Positions 15,047 through 21,929 of a stretch of 38,313 bases of DNA are shown here, one piece after another (position 1 is the stretch's first letter; every line of letters begins with the position of its first letter). The position numbers were made by a program, and so were the translations under genes. The stretch comes from an uncultured Prevotellaceae bacterium (lineage in GTDB: Bacteria > Bacteroidota > Bacteroidia > Bacteroidales > Bacteroidaceae). Under the pieces are notes generated by a model. The model had not been told where the DNA came from, searched no databases, and saw nothing but the letters and a program-made list of their open reading frames with translations. Location of the stretch: NCBI GenBank assembly GCA_902799905.1, contig CADCCB010000031.1, forward strand, positions 1 to 38,313, in the 5' to 3' direction.

Positions 15047-16186
15047 ATGAGAAGATTTGTTGTATGCCTCATGGCAATGATGGGTGTGCTGACCCTTTCG
15101 GCACAGTCAAGTGTGTATGATTTTACGGTAAAGGACGATGCTGGCAAGGATGTGTCGCTCGCCGAGTACAAGGGTAAGGTGCTGCTGATTGTGAATACCG
15201 CCACGCGATGCGGATTCACTCCACAGTACAAGGAACTGGAGGCACTATATGAGAAGTATTCGAAGGATGGCTTCGAGATTCTTGACTTCCCCTGCAACCA
15301 GTTCGGAGAGCAGGCTCCTGGTACCATTCAGGAGATTCACCAGTTCTGTACGGCCAACTTCAACATCAACTTTCCGCAGTTCGACAAGATTGAGGTGAAC
15401 GGAGCCAATGAGCATCCGCTATACACCTTTTTGAAGGCACAGAAAGGATTCGGCGGCTTCGACACCAACGACCAACGAGGCAAGTTCATGGACGACATGC
15501 TCCGCAAGCGTGATGCTGACTACGATAAGAAGAGTGACATTAAATGGAACTTTACCAAATTCCTAGTTTCTCGCGACGGACGAGTACTGAAACGCTACGA
15601 GCCAACAGACAAGTTGAGCGACATCGAGGCTGACATGCAGATGGAGGTGAATCCCGTGCTGAGCAACATGATGGCACGTCGCTCCATCCGCAAATATCTC
15701 GACAAACCCGTGGAGCACGAGAAACTGGAGGTCATCGTGAAGTGCGGCATCAATGCACCGAGTGGCATGAACCGTCAGCCGTGGATTATCCGTGTGGTGG
15801 AAGACCAGAAACTGATTGCCGATGTGACGGAGGTATATAAGCAGGAGAACCCTGAGCAGGTAGCCCGCGACAAGGACTTCAAAAATATGTTCCGCAATGC
15901 GCCGAACCTTATCTGTGTCTGCACGCCTGCCAATGGCGGTGGTGAACTCGATGCAGGATTACTGGGCGAGAATATGATGCTGGCGGCACAGTCGATGGGG
16001 CTCGGCACCTGTTGTCTCGGTGGCCCTGTGCGCTTCCTGTTGGCTAACGAGAAGTGCAAGTTCTTCCTCGACCGCCTCGACATTCCCGCTAACTACAAAC
16101 TGAACTACATCCTTGCCATCGGCTACCCCGACGAGCAGCCCGACGCCAAGCCCCGCGATGCCTCGAAGGTGAAGTACATCAAGTAA
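15047..16186 (+). CDS. Exported glutathione peroxidase-like (thiol peroxidase) and nitroreductase fusion
   Basis: A 379-residue two-domain protein with a signal peptide ending LTLSAQ. Residues about 22-200 are a glutathione peroxidase fold: peroxidatic Cys55 in NTATRCGFTPQY, Cys83 in FPCNQFGEQAPG (the usual resolving position in thioredoxin-dependent members) and the WNFTKFLV motif with the active-site Trp and Asn. Residues about 205-379 are an FMN-binding nitroreductase (RRSIRKYLDKPV; APSGMNRQPWIIRV; GLGTCCLGG). Since Bacteroidales generally lack glutathione, a thioredoxin-like donor, or the nitroreductase partner itself, may provide electrons; that is inference. Promoter block shared with the cysteine desulfidase gene. 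Both domains appear complete. Confidence 0.92.
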   Translation: MRRFVVCLMAMMGVLTLSAQSSVYDFTVKDDAGKDVSLAEYKGKVLLIVNTATRCGFTPQYKELEALYEKYSKDGFEILDFPCNQFGEQAPGTIQEIHQFCTANFNINFPQFDKIEVNGANEHPLYTFLKAQKGFGGFDTNDQRGKFMDDMLRKRDADYDKKSDIKWNFTKFLVSRDGRVLKRYEPTDKLSDIEADMQMEVNPVLSNMMARRSIRKYLDKPVEHEKLEVIVKCGINAPSGMNRQPWIIRVVEDQKLIADVTEVYKQENPEQVARDKDFKNMFRNAPNLICVCTPANGGGELDAGLLGENMMLAAQSMGLGTCCLGGPVRFLLANEKCKFFLDRLDIPANYKLNYILAIGYPDEQPDAKPRDASKVKYIK

Positions 16187-16399
16187 AGAATCAGAAAGAA
16201 AGCGTGCGAAGACCTGAAAGCCGCTTATCCTGATGTAAACTGGAAGGAAGGCAAACTCCAGAATCGAGCAACCAAGAAAGATTTGGAGTCACCTAAGATT
16301 AAGTCGGAGCAGAATCCGCTCGGCTTTACAACAACCAAGTGTAAGAATTTTCATAAAGTATCACTTTTTAATGTAACTATCATGTATTCAATGCAATAA
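16187..16399 (+). pseudogene. Open in-frame stretch after the peroxidase stop, possible gene remnant
   Basis: After the TAA at 16184-16186 the same frame stays open for 70 codons, to a TAA at 16397-16399, and reads like protein (KACEDLKAAYPDVNWKEGKL, later KSEQNPLGFTTTKCKNF). There is no start codon near its beginning. It may be the tail of a lost gene. I do not recognise the family. Confidence 0.4.
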
Positions 16400-16403
16400 C
16401 ATG

Positions 16404-16430
16404 AGTGATAGATGTTTATAATCTATCACT
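16404..16430. terminator. Strong hairpin 1 before the DUF3874 fragment
   Basis: AGTGATAGAT and ATCTATCACT form a perfect 10-bp stem with a 7-nt loop. No long T run follows. Together with the next hairpin it would separate the transcripts of the peroxidase and DUF3874 regions. Confidence 0.6.
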
Positions 16431-16440
16431 ATTTAAGATT

Positions 16441-16476
16441 AAAATGCAAGATTTTCTGCAAAAGTCTTGCATTTTT
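16441..16476. terminator. Strong hairpin 2, intrinsic terminator
   Basis: AAAATGCAAGA and TCTTGCATTTT form a perfect 11-bp stem with a 13-nt loop; the arms give an A run on one side and a T run on the other, so it can work in both directions. It partly overlaps the -33 box of the next promoter. Confidence 0.8.
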
Positions 16477-16511
16477 CCTTAAATTTTGTATCTTTGCGTG
16501 CAAAAGCACGC
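16466..16511 (+). promoter_or_regulatory. Promoter with an inverted repeat at the start site
   Basis: CTTG (16466-16469) and TATCTTTG (16489-16496), spaced 19 bp. GCGTGC-AAAA-GCACGC (16496-16511) covers the expected transcription start and could be an operator. A second inverted repeat, TCAAAC-AA-GTTTGA, is at 16534-16547. Confidence 0.7.
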
Positions 16512-16562
16512 GATACTGCTCACGCTCGGCTATTCAAACAAGTTTGATTGCTCTCGCTTACT

Positions 16563-17123
16563 ATGTCGAAGTCGCAGCAGCCCATCCTGAAGTACCTCAT
16601 CTCGAAGCATGATGTAAAATTCCGTCCGCCCTACGGCAAGACGATGGAGGAGCGCCAGCGCTTTGCCTCGTTCATCGCCACCACCAACAACCGTCGCCCT
16701 CTGGTCGATCCCACGGGCTCGCGCCGCTTCGTCTGCGTCTATGCCGAAGAGATAGACAACACGGGCCTCATCCCCTACGACCAACTCTACGCACAACTCT
16801 ATGCCGAACTTGAGCAGGGCCGCCGCTACTGGTTCGAGGACGAGGAGAACGCACGCATCATGCAAGAGAACGAGCAGTTCCAGCAAGTCAGCAACTATGA
16901 GAAGATGATAGAACTCATTTATCTGCCACCTGAGGAGACACCCGCCAACACTAAACCCGTGCTTCTACAGGACATCATGAAACGACTTGAAGATGCCTTC
17001 CCCACCTTCATCGTCAAAAAGGGTACAGATATGGAGTTGGGACGAAGGCTTACCAAGATGGGCTATGATAGCAAACGGCAGAACAAGGGATCGGCCTTTA
17101 GGATGAAAGAGAAGCCTTCTTAG
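16563..17123 (+). pseudogene. C-terminal fragment of a DUF3874/VirE-type helicase-primase
   Basis: The 186-residue frame starts abruptly in SKSQQPILKYLISK and includes FASFIATTNNRRPLVDPTGSRRF, the late part of the P-loop (VirE/D5-like) domain, followed by the DUF3874 region ending AFRMKEKPS. The N-terminal primase-like and Walker A parts found in full-length Bacteroidales members are absent, and a promoter region stands in their place. Such genes usually sit next to HU-like genes in mobile or phage-derived cassettes, as here. It may still be expressed, but it cannot be an active ATPase without Walker A. Confidence 0.8.
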
Positions 17124-17126
17124 CCT

Positions 17127-17211
17127 ACAAAACAACTTGTTTTGTACTGAAAGGAATGCTTTCTTACCATCGAAGAGACTATCTCCACGAGTACAAAACA
17201 AGTTGTTTTGT
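17127..17211. repeat. Two 19-bp palindromes before the HU-like gene
   Basis: ACAAAACAACTTGTTTTGT (17127-17145) and ACAAAACAAGTTGTTTTGT (17193-17211) are each perfect 9+1+9 palindromes that differ only in the central base, with centres 66 bp apart. They look like paired operators or hairpins. The first extends by one more base pair. Confidence 0.9.
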
Positions 17212-17224
17212 GGCGGTGTAGGTT

Positions 17225-17251
17225 GGTGTAACTTTTATAAAAAGGTACACC
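17225..17251. repeat. Hairpin with GGTGTA/TACACC arms, plus a direct repeat of GTGTAACTTTT
   Basis: GGTGTA and CTTTT pair with AAAAG and TACACC, with one mismatched pair and a 3-nt loop. The 11-mer GTGTAACTTTT at 17226-17236 recurs at 17291-17301, just before the HU-like gene. Confidence 0.7.
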
Positions 17252-17324
17252 ACACCTAATAAACTGATAATAAAGCAATTAAGAACAAAAGTGTAACTTT
17301 TTAACTAAACACAAGAAAAATAAA

Positions 17325-17759
17325 ATGGCAGTACACATCAGACTTGTTAAGAACAACATTAAGAACAACAACTCGTATGGCAAGTATTTCGCCAAGGCCG
17401 TCAGTCAGGGTGAAGTGACGATGAAGGAACTGGCTGCAGAAGCAGCCCTGAACAGCGGCATCACGAGAGCCGACTTCATCAGAGGAGTTACTGAACTGGA
17501 GGACATGATGAAGCAGCGTCTGGCAGACGGTCAGACGGTGGTGATTGAAGGTATAGGGCGCTTCAGCCTGCGTGTAGAGAGCATCGGCGTCGATGATCCG
17601 AAACAGTTCAACATCAGCCGCCATATCACCCGCTTCATCTGTAAGTTCCTGCCAGCCAGTCACCGCATCAATACTGGCAAAGGCACCAAGAACGGTCATA
17701 TCCTCTACGACTTCTGCGAGGGCGTCAAGGCCGTCTGGCAGAAAGGCTTCAAACCGTGA
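17325..17759 (+). CDS. HU-like DNA-binding protein
   Basis: A 144-residue protein of the Bacteroidales HU-related group, beginning AVHIRLVKNN. The helical dimer part (MKELAAEAALNSGITRADF; LEDMMKQRLADGQTVVIEG) and the GIGRFSLRVES strand are HU-like; the C-terminal 60 residues go beyond the roughly 90 of true HU. It would bend or coat DNA. It follows the DUF3874 fragment in the same direction, the usual pairing in a Bacteroidales mobile cassette. The 200-bp gap before it holds two palindromes and a hairpin that may regulate it. No TAnnTTTG box is seen. Confidence 0.85.
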   Translation: MAVHIRLVKNNIKNNNSYGKYFAKAVSQGEVTMKELAAEAALNSGITRADFIRGVTELEDMMKQRLADGQTVVIEGIGRFSLRVESIGVDDPKQFNISRHITRFICKFLPASHRINTGKGTKNGHILYDFCEGVKAVWQKGFKP

Positions 17760-17851
17760 GATGATTTATCAATATAACTTAACTATCGCAAGCCCAGAGA
17801 GGTGACCCTCACCACTTAAATATTGAGCATGCGAAACTAGAATAACAAAAC

Positions 17852-18409
17852 ATGAAGACAGAGAAAGAAAAGATGTTGGCTGGCGAGGTGTATTCCGCCG
17901 TCGACCCACAACTGATTGAAGAACTGACGGAAGTGAAGGAGATCATCCATGACTATAATCTGCTGCGCCCGTCGGAAACAGAGAAGGCAAGGGAGATGCT
18001 GAAGGGGCTCCTGGGACACATTGCTGACAACGAGATACTGATCAACCAACCGTTCTATTGCGACTACGGCAAGCAGATCAGCGTGGGCAAACGGTTCTTT
18101 GCGAACTTCAACTTCACCGTTCTCGACGAGGCTCCTGTCACCATCGGCGACGACTGCTTCATCGGCCCCAACGTCAGCATCTACACGGCCTGCCACAGCA
18201 CCGACCCTGTGGAGCGCAACAGCCGCAGGGAGTGGGCAAAGCCTGTCAGCATCGGCAACAACGTGTGGATTGGCGGCAGCGTCACTATCCTGCCTGGAGT
18301 GACCATCGGCGACAATGTGACCATCGGCGCAGGTAGCGTAGTGACAAGAAACATCCCCTCCAACTCCATCGCAGTAGGCAATCCCTGCAAAGTCATTAAA
18401 AGCCTGTAG
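17852..18409 (+). CDS. Maltose/galactoside O-acetyltransferase family (hexapeptide repeat)
   Basis: A 185-residue left-handed beta-helix acetyltransferase of the LacA/Maa/NodL group. An N-terminal Mac-type helical region (KEKMLAGEVYSAVDPQL) precedes hexapeptide repeats (IGDDCFIGPNVSI; IGNNVWIGGSVTI; IGDNVTIGAGSVV). The catalytic residue is His115 in YTACHSTDP. It moves acetyl from acetyl-CoA to a sugar hydroxyl; the acceptor is unknown. Length is normal. It stands alone between the mobile-cassette remains and a zone of gene fragments, 92 bp after the HU-like gene; a small GGTGA/TCACC hairpin lies in that gap, and I see no clear promoter. Confidence 0.92.
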   Translation: MKTEKEKMLAGEVYSAVDPQLIEELTEVKEIIHDYNLLRPSETEKAREMLKGLLGHIADNEILINQPFYCDYGKQISVGKRFFANFNFTVLDEAPVTIGDDCFIGPNVSIYTACHSTDPVERNSRREWAKPVSIGNNVWIGGSVTILPGVTIGDNVTIGAGSVVTRNIPSNSIAVGNPCKVIKSL

Positions 18410-18426
18410 GAGCGCCCCACCCGCGA

Positions 18427-18645
18427 TTATTTCATTCCATTACGGCTGCTGAAATTGATGCGGACACCCTTGTCGTCGACCATCATGTCCATGCCACCGT
18501 TGTTGCCGTTGCAGGAGGTCGGCTTGCGTTCGCCGTCGAGTATCTCACGGCACATATCCTTGATGTCGATGACACGCTGGAGCGTCTCTAAGTTGTCACC
18601 GCTGTAATGACCAGGGAAGAGGAAGCGGATGTCGTTCTGCTTCAT
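18427..18645 (-). pseudogene. C-terminal fragment of a metallo-beta-lactamase-fold hydrolase
   Basis: The minus-strand frame reads KQNDIRFLFPGHYSGDNLET and goes on to a charged helix and tail. The PGH motif matches the late metal-binding part of MBL-fold hydrolases. The rest of the domain, with the HxHxDH motif, is missing because the sequence changes abruptly at about 18644. Confidence 0.65.
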
Positions 18646-18739
18646 GAAGGCCGTAGGCTACATCTCGCCCAACACGGGCCACGAGTTCCTGACCTGGCGT
18701 CGCAGCCTGAAGGAGATGGCTCCCCTGTTGTTCAAATAA
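18644..18739 (+). pseudogene. C-terminal fragment of an esterase (feruloyl/acetyl esterase type)
   Basis: Thirty-one codons read VGYISPNTGHEFLTWRRSLK and end PLLFK at a TAA stop. This resembles the end of D-family esterases, where the catalytic His sits in GGHEWxxWR. The fragment directly abuts the metallo-beta-lactamase fragment on the other strand, so two unrelated genes were joined by deletion. Beyond it, 18740-18821 shows no gene. Confidence 0.7.
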
Positions 18740-18821
18740 TTGAAGACGGGCAAGGACAGGACGAAGAGAGGACAGGAAAAAACCTGTAAACTCCAAGTTC
18801 CTGCAAATTACTGAACAATAC

Positions 18822-18859
18822 AGAGTGAGGGTGTGCCAATTTTGACACACCCTCACTCT
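18822..18859. terminator. Strong hairpin after the clostripain-like gene
   Basis: A perfect 14-bp stem (AGAGTGAGGGTGTG with CACACCCTCACTCT) and a 10-nt loop. It lies 52 bp after the end of the minus-strand peptidase gene. Neither side has a long T run. Confidence 0.75.
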
Positions 18860-18911
18860 CTAATAGAAGTTTAATCTTTCCCGTTGATTAATTATTTTCG
18901 TGATCGGACGA

Positions 18912-20447
18912 TTAGTGCTCACGATCGTCTTCTTTGGGATCATCAAAGTCGAAGTTCCTGATTACCGACTCGTGCAGGGGGTTGGGACGCATCTTGTTGG
19001 CCTTGATCCAACGGCTCCAGCCAGTAGCCTTGTCCCAGGCGGTCTGTTCGTAGGTGGCGGCGAAAGTAGAGCCATAGGCCTTTGCCACATCCGTATCCAT
19101 CGAGGAATCGATGTCAGGTGAATCTACAGGACCATTATAATAGATGCCACTACCATCGGGATTGGTCACCTTTATCCACTCCACCTTACTAAAGTCCTTG
19201 TTCCAACTGATGTAGTCATATTTGCCTTCCCATCCCATGAAGACGGACACTTCCACCTGTCTGTTAGCCTGTTTCAGATAGGTGCAACTCTCCTGGCAGA
19301 AGGCGGCCTTGTTGAAGGCAGTCACCAGGGCCTGACTCACGCTACCGAACTCCGTGGGCAGTAAGCGGTTCAAGTCGTTTGCATAGTCAATCAGGTCATA
19401 GTAGGGATTCTGAGGTGTAATCTTAAAGGCAGTTGAAGTTGCCTGGTCGATGGTTTCCTGAGTTTCGACAGAGCCATTGGTATAAGTATCGACGAGCACA
19501 TCGGTAAAGTTCTTTGCAGCCTCACCGAAAGCCTCGATGTCGCTGGTGCGGATAGCCGCCATGTCGTGCAGACGCTCTGGATCGTTGTTGTCCCATTTCT
19601 GAACGGTGTACTTACAATGTGCAGCCAGCGCAGACTCGATATCCTGCTGTGCGAGAGCATTGACCAGCACGTCGTAGGAACCGCCGTCGCCAGGCGTGTT
19701 GAAGGTAGAGAGCATCAGATAGTCGGCAATGTCCTTCATGCCATACCAATACTCACACATATTCATCACGCAGGCATCGAAATAGACGGTCTTGAAGTGT
19801 GTGTTCGACTTGTTCACAGCCGATACGATGCCGTTGAGGGTGAAATGGGTCTCACCAAAGACCTTGTCGGCTTTGTCCATATAGACAATACCACGAGTAC
19901 CTTCGACCTCATCATCGGGTGTATAGCCGCCGCCATGGTCGCTAATGACCAAGATGTAGTTCTTGGCAGGAGCAGCCTGCTTGGCCCAGTTGATGAAGTT
20001 TGTCAGAGAGTCAGGATGGGTGAAGTTGTCGCTACCCTCGTGGTGAACATTTACTTTTGAAGCCTGATCGTTAGAGAAACTCTGTTCATTAGGGTCAACA
20101 ACAAAGCGAGCCGTACAATTGCTCCATGCATCCCAGAAATTCTTAAATTTTTCGTAGGAGGTAGGATCATTATCAGCCAGGCTGTTGGCATCTGAGAATT
20201 TGTAGCATACGGCTACGCGCACCTTACTCTTAGTAGCAGCATCGCCCTTGTAGAAGTCGTCGATGTTGTCGAGGATCTCAGGATCCAGGTCACCACCGCC
20301 ATGGGCATAAAACATAATGGTGTACTCAGCAGGTTCACCATCGGTCTTGACATTTGTTCCTTCGTCATCCTTACTACAGGAGACCAGAGATGCCGACAGG
20401 CTGCAAGTCAGGACGGCGGTTAGGATCCATAAAAAAGTTTTTTTCAT
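18912..20447 (-). CDS. Clostripain family (C11) cysteine peptidase, lipoprotein
   Basis: A 511-residue protein counted from ATG 20447 (MKKTFLWIL); an ATG 27 bp upstream is possible. The signal peptide ends in a lipobox (SLVSC), so it is a lipid-anchored envelope protein. The C11 catalytic pair is visible: His in ILVISDHGGGY and Cys in VYFDACVMNM. C11 enzymes cut after arginine or lysine, often after self-processing; I cannot see the processing site. It has its own promoter region with two hairpins (20505-20552) and a strong hairpin downstream, so it is probably a single-gene unit. Confidence 0.92.
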   Translation of the reverse strand: MKKTFLWILTAVLTCSLSASLVSCSKDDEGTNVKTDGEPAEYTIMFYAHGGGDLDPEILDNIDDFYKGDAATKSKVRVAVCYKFSDANSLADNDPTSYEKFKNFWDAWSNCTARFVVDPNEQSFSNDQASKVNVHHEGSDNFTHPDSLTNFINWAKQAAPAKNYILVISDHGGGYTPDDEVEGTRGIVYMDKADKVFGETHFTLNGIVSAVNKSNTHFKTVYFDACVMNMCEYWYGMKDIADYLMLSTFNTPGDGGSYDVLVNALAQQDIESALAAHCKYTVQKWDNNDPERLHDMAAIRTSDIEAFGEAAKNFTDVLVDTYTNGSVETQETIDQATSTAFKITPQNPYYDLIDYANDLNRLLPTEFGSVSQALVTAFNKAAFCQESCTYLKQANRQVEVSVFMGWEGKYDYISWNKDFSKVEWIKVTNPDGSGIYYNGPVDSPDIDSSMDTDVAKAYGSTFAATYEQTAWDKATGWSRWIKANKMRPNPLHESVIRNFDFDDPKEDDREH

Positions 20448-20504
20448 CTTGTTAATATCAATTGTGTTAGACAATTATTTACATTATTATGGCACTGAAT
20501 GTTT

Positions 20505-20559
20505 CGGTCTGCAAAGCAAGACCGTGTGAGCCGCTTCGCAGGCTTCGCCTGCAAAGGTA
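20505..20559 (-). promoter_or_regulatory. Promoter and leader hairpins of the clostripain-like gene
   Basis: The minus strand reads TACCTTTG at 20559-20552. GCAGGC-TTC-GCCTGC (20538-20552) covers the expected start site. CGGTCT and AGACCG (20505-20524, 8-nt loop) would form in the leader. No clear -33 box. Confidence 0.55.
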
Positions 20560-20635
20560 CGACAATTTTTAAGTTTATTGGAAGTTTATGCAGAAATCTT
20601 TTGAAAAAGGACGTAAAACCTTTACATATATCAAG

Positions 20636-21202
20636 TTACTCTTCCTCATCCTCTTCCATACGGCAGATGCGATGCGTCTCTTTACGGGCCTCGCGCCAAC
20701 GGGGGAAATACTTGTCCATGAGGGCATGGAAACGGGCGCTGTGACTGGGTTCCAAGAGGTGGCATAGTTCATGCACCACGACGTGCTCGACGCACCACTC
20801 AGGCAACAGCAGAACGTAGGCCGAGATGCAGATGCTGCGGTCGCGCACATTGCACTGGCCCCAACGGGAGATCGTGGGTTTGTAATAGACGGCGCTTGGC
20901 TGCACGCCCATCAACTTCGCATGACGTTCCACCATCGGCTCCACCAGAGCCTTCAACCGCTTCAGCGCCTCGTCGGCTTGTGCACGAGTGGCCAGTGGCA
21001 GCCTATTGAAGAATGCCTCCCGTTTCCTCTGACTCTCAAGCGCCTTCTTCCTCGCCTGGTCAATCCACTCGCGATGCTCCTCAATGAACGCCACCACCCT
21101 ATCGCGTGATAATCCGATAGGTGCCGACACATGCACATCGCCATTCTTCACAATGCGCATCGACAACCTGCTCGTCCGTCTATATGTTATTTTTATGGCC
21201 AT
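20636..21202 (-). CDS. ygjP: YgjP family metal-dependent hydrolase (zincin)
   Basis: A 188-residue cytoplasmic protein with the zincin motif HELCH (residues 144-148) and His154 in EPSHSARFH, the usual YgjP/DUF45 arrangement. SRWGQCN before it is also typical. Length is slightly below the usual 220-240. The tail is acidic (EEDEEE). The family is presumed proteolytic and related to SprT/WLM domains; its substrates are unknown. The gene lies between the tRNA gene and the clostripain gene. The tRNA terminator at 21250-21280 isolates it from upstream transcription. Confidence 0.9.
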   Translation of the reverse strand: MAIKITYRRTSRLSMRIVKNGDVHVSAPIGLSRDRVVAFIEEHREWIDQARKKALESQRKREAFFNRLPLATRAQADEALKRLKALVEPMVERHAKLMGVQPSAVYYKPTISRWGQCNVRDRSICISAYVLLLPEWCVEHVVVHELCHLLEPSHSARFHALMDKYFPRWREARKETHRICRMEEDEEE

Positions 21203-21249
21203 CTCTTCCTATTATCGTCCACCCTACCCTTACGGATTCATACCATAAC

Positions 21250-21280
21250 AAAAAAACCAAGTTGCTGAATAGCGACTTGG
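21250..21280 (-). terminator. Intrinsic terminator of tRNA-Gln
   Basis: On the minus strand, CCAAGTCGCT-ATTC-AGCAACTTGG (10 bp with one G-T pair) is followed by seven T residues, 11 bp after the tRNA. Confidence 0.92.
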
Positions 21281-21291
21281 TAATTATCTTG

Positions 21292-21362
21292 TTGGGGTAC
21301 CCGGACTCGAACCAGGAAAGGCAGGACCAGAATCTGCAGTGTTACCATTACACCATACCCCA
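21292..21362 (-). tRNA. tRNA-Gln, anticodon CTG
   Basis: The 71-nt minus-strand gene folds as a tRNA: acceptor arms TGGGGTA and TACCCCA, discriminator A, T-arm GGTTCGAGTCC, and anticodon loop TTCTGGT with CTG. Position 31/39 is an A-C mismatch by my folding. CCA is not encoded. A full promoter and a terminator flank it. Confidence 0.93.
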
Positions 21363-21396
21363 ATGCTCTTTGTGGGTGCATTTCTGAAATGCGGTG

Positions 21397-21427
21397 CAAA
21401 GGTACGACTTTTTCCCGAACTACCAAA
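21397..21427 (-). promoter_or_regulatory. Promoter of tRNA-Gln
   Basis: On the minus strand, TTTG (21427-21424), 19 bp, then TACCTTTG (21404-21397). A small palindrome, GCATTTC-T-GAAATGC, lies at 21378-21392 between promoter and tRNA. Confidence 0.85.
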
Positions 21428-21498
21428 ACTTTTCCAAACTTTTTTATAAAAATTCTCAAAAAAAAGTCTTTTCTGTACCTGAATAGAATAAAAAGCAC

Positions 21499-21506
21499 TA
21501 TCTTTG
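21499..21506 (+). promoter_or_regulatory. -7 box of the rsfS-ftsH-cdsA operon
   Basis: TATCTTTG, 27 bp before the rsfS start. A weak -33 candidate (TTTTCTG) lies about 23 bp upstream. Confidence 0.65.
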
Positions 21507-21533
21507 CAGACTAAAATACACATCTAATAATTA

Positions 21534-21893
21534 ATGGAACAAACAGAAGCACTACTCAAGAGCATCGTAAAGGGAATACAAGAGAAAAAAGGAAGTCAGA
21601 TTGTCATTGCCGACCTCAGCGGCATAGACGGCACCATCTGCCGCAACTTCGTGATCTGCCAGGGCAACTCGCCCACGCAGGTGGAGGCCATAGCCGACTC
21701 GATTGGCGACGTGGTGAGGGAGGAGCAGCACGAGAAGCCGGCCCACGTGGTGGGACTGGAGAACGCCATGTGGGTGGCAATGGACTATACGGATGTGCTG
21801 GTGCATATCTTCCTGCCAGACGTGAGGGCTTACTACGACCTGGAGCACCTGTGGGAGGATGCGCCCTTGACACACATTGCGGAACTGGATTAA
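21534..21893 (+). CDS. rsfS: Ribosome silencing factor RsfS
   Basis: A 119-residue protein of the RsfS/DUF143 family. It binds ribosomal protein uL14 and blocks joining of the subunits when nutrients are short. Family motifs: DLSGIDGTICRNFVICQGNS near the centre and AMWVAMDYTDVLVHIFLPDVRAYYDLEHLW toward the end. Normal length. It is the first gene of a row with ftsH (36 bp later) and cdsA, an order I know from other Bacteroidales. Confidence 0.96.
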   Translation: MEQTEALLKSIVKGIQEKKGSQIVIADLSGIDGTICRNFVICQGNSPTQVEAIADSIGDVVREEQHEKPAHVVGLENAMWVAMDYTDVLVHIFLPDVRAYYDLEHLWEDAPLTHIAELD

Positions 21894-21929
21894 AAGAGTA
21901 AAAAATATAGGCTTAGAACAGAGAAAAAT

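Noticed and set aside
18607-18789. A 60-residue plus-strand frame across the fragment junction
   Set aside because: It crosses the joint of two decayed genes in a frame that matches neither.
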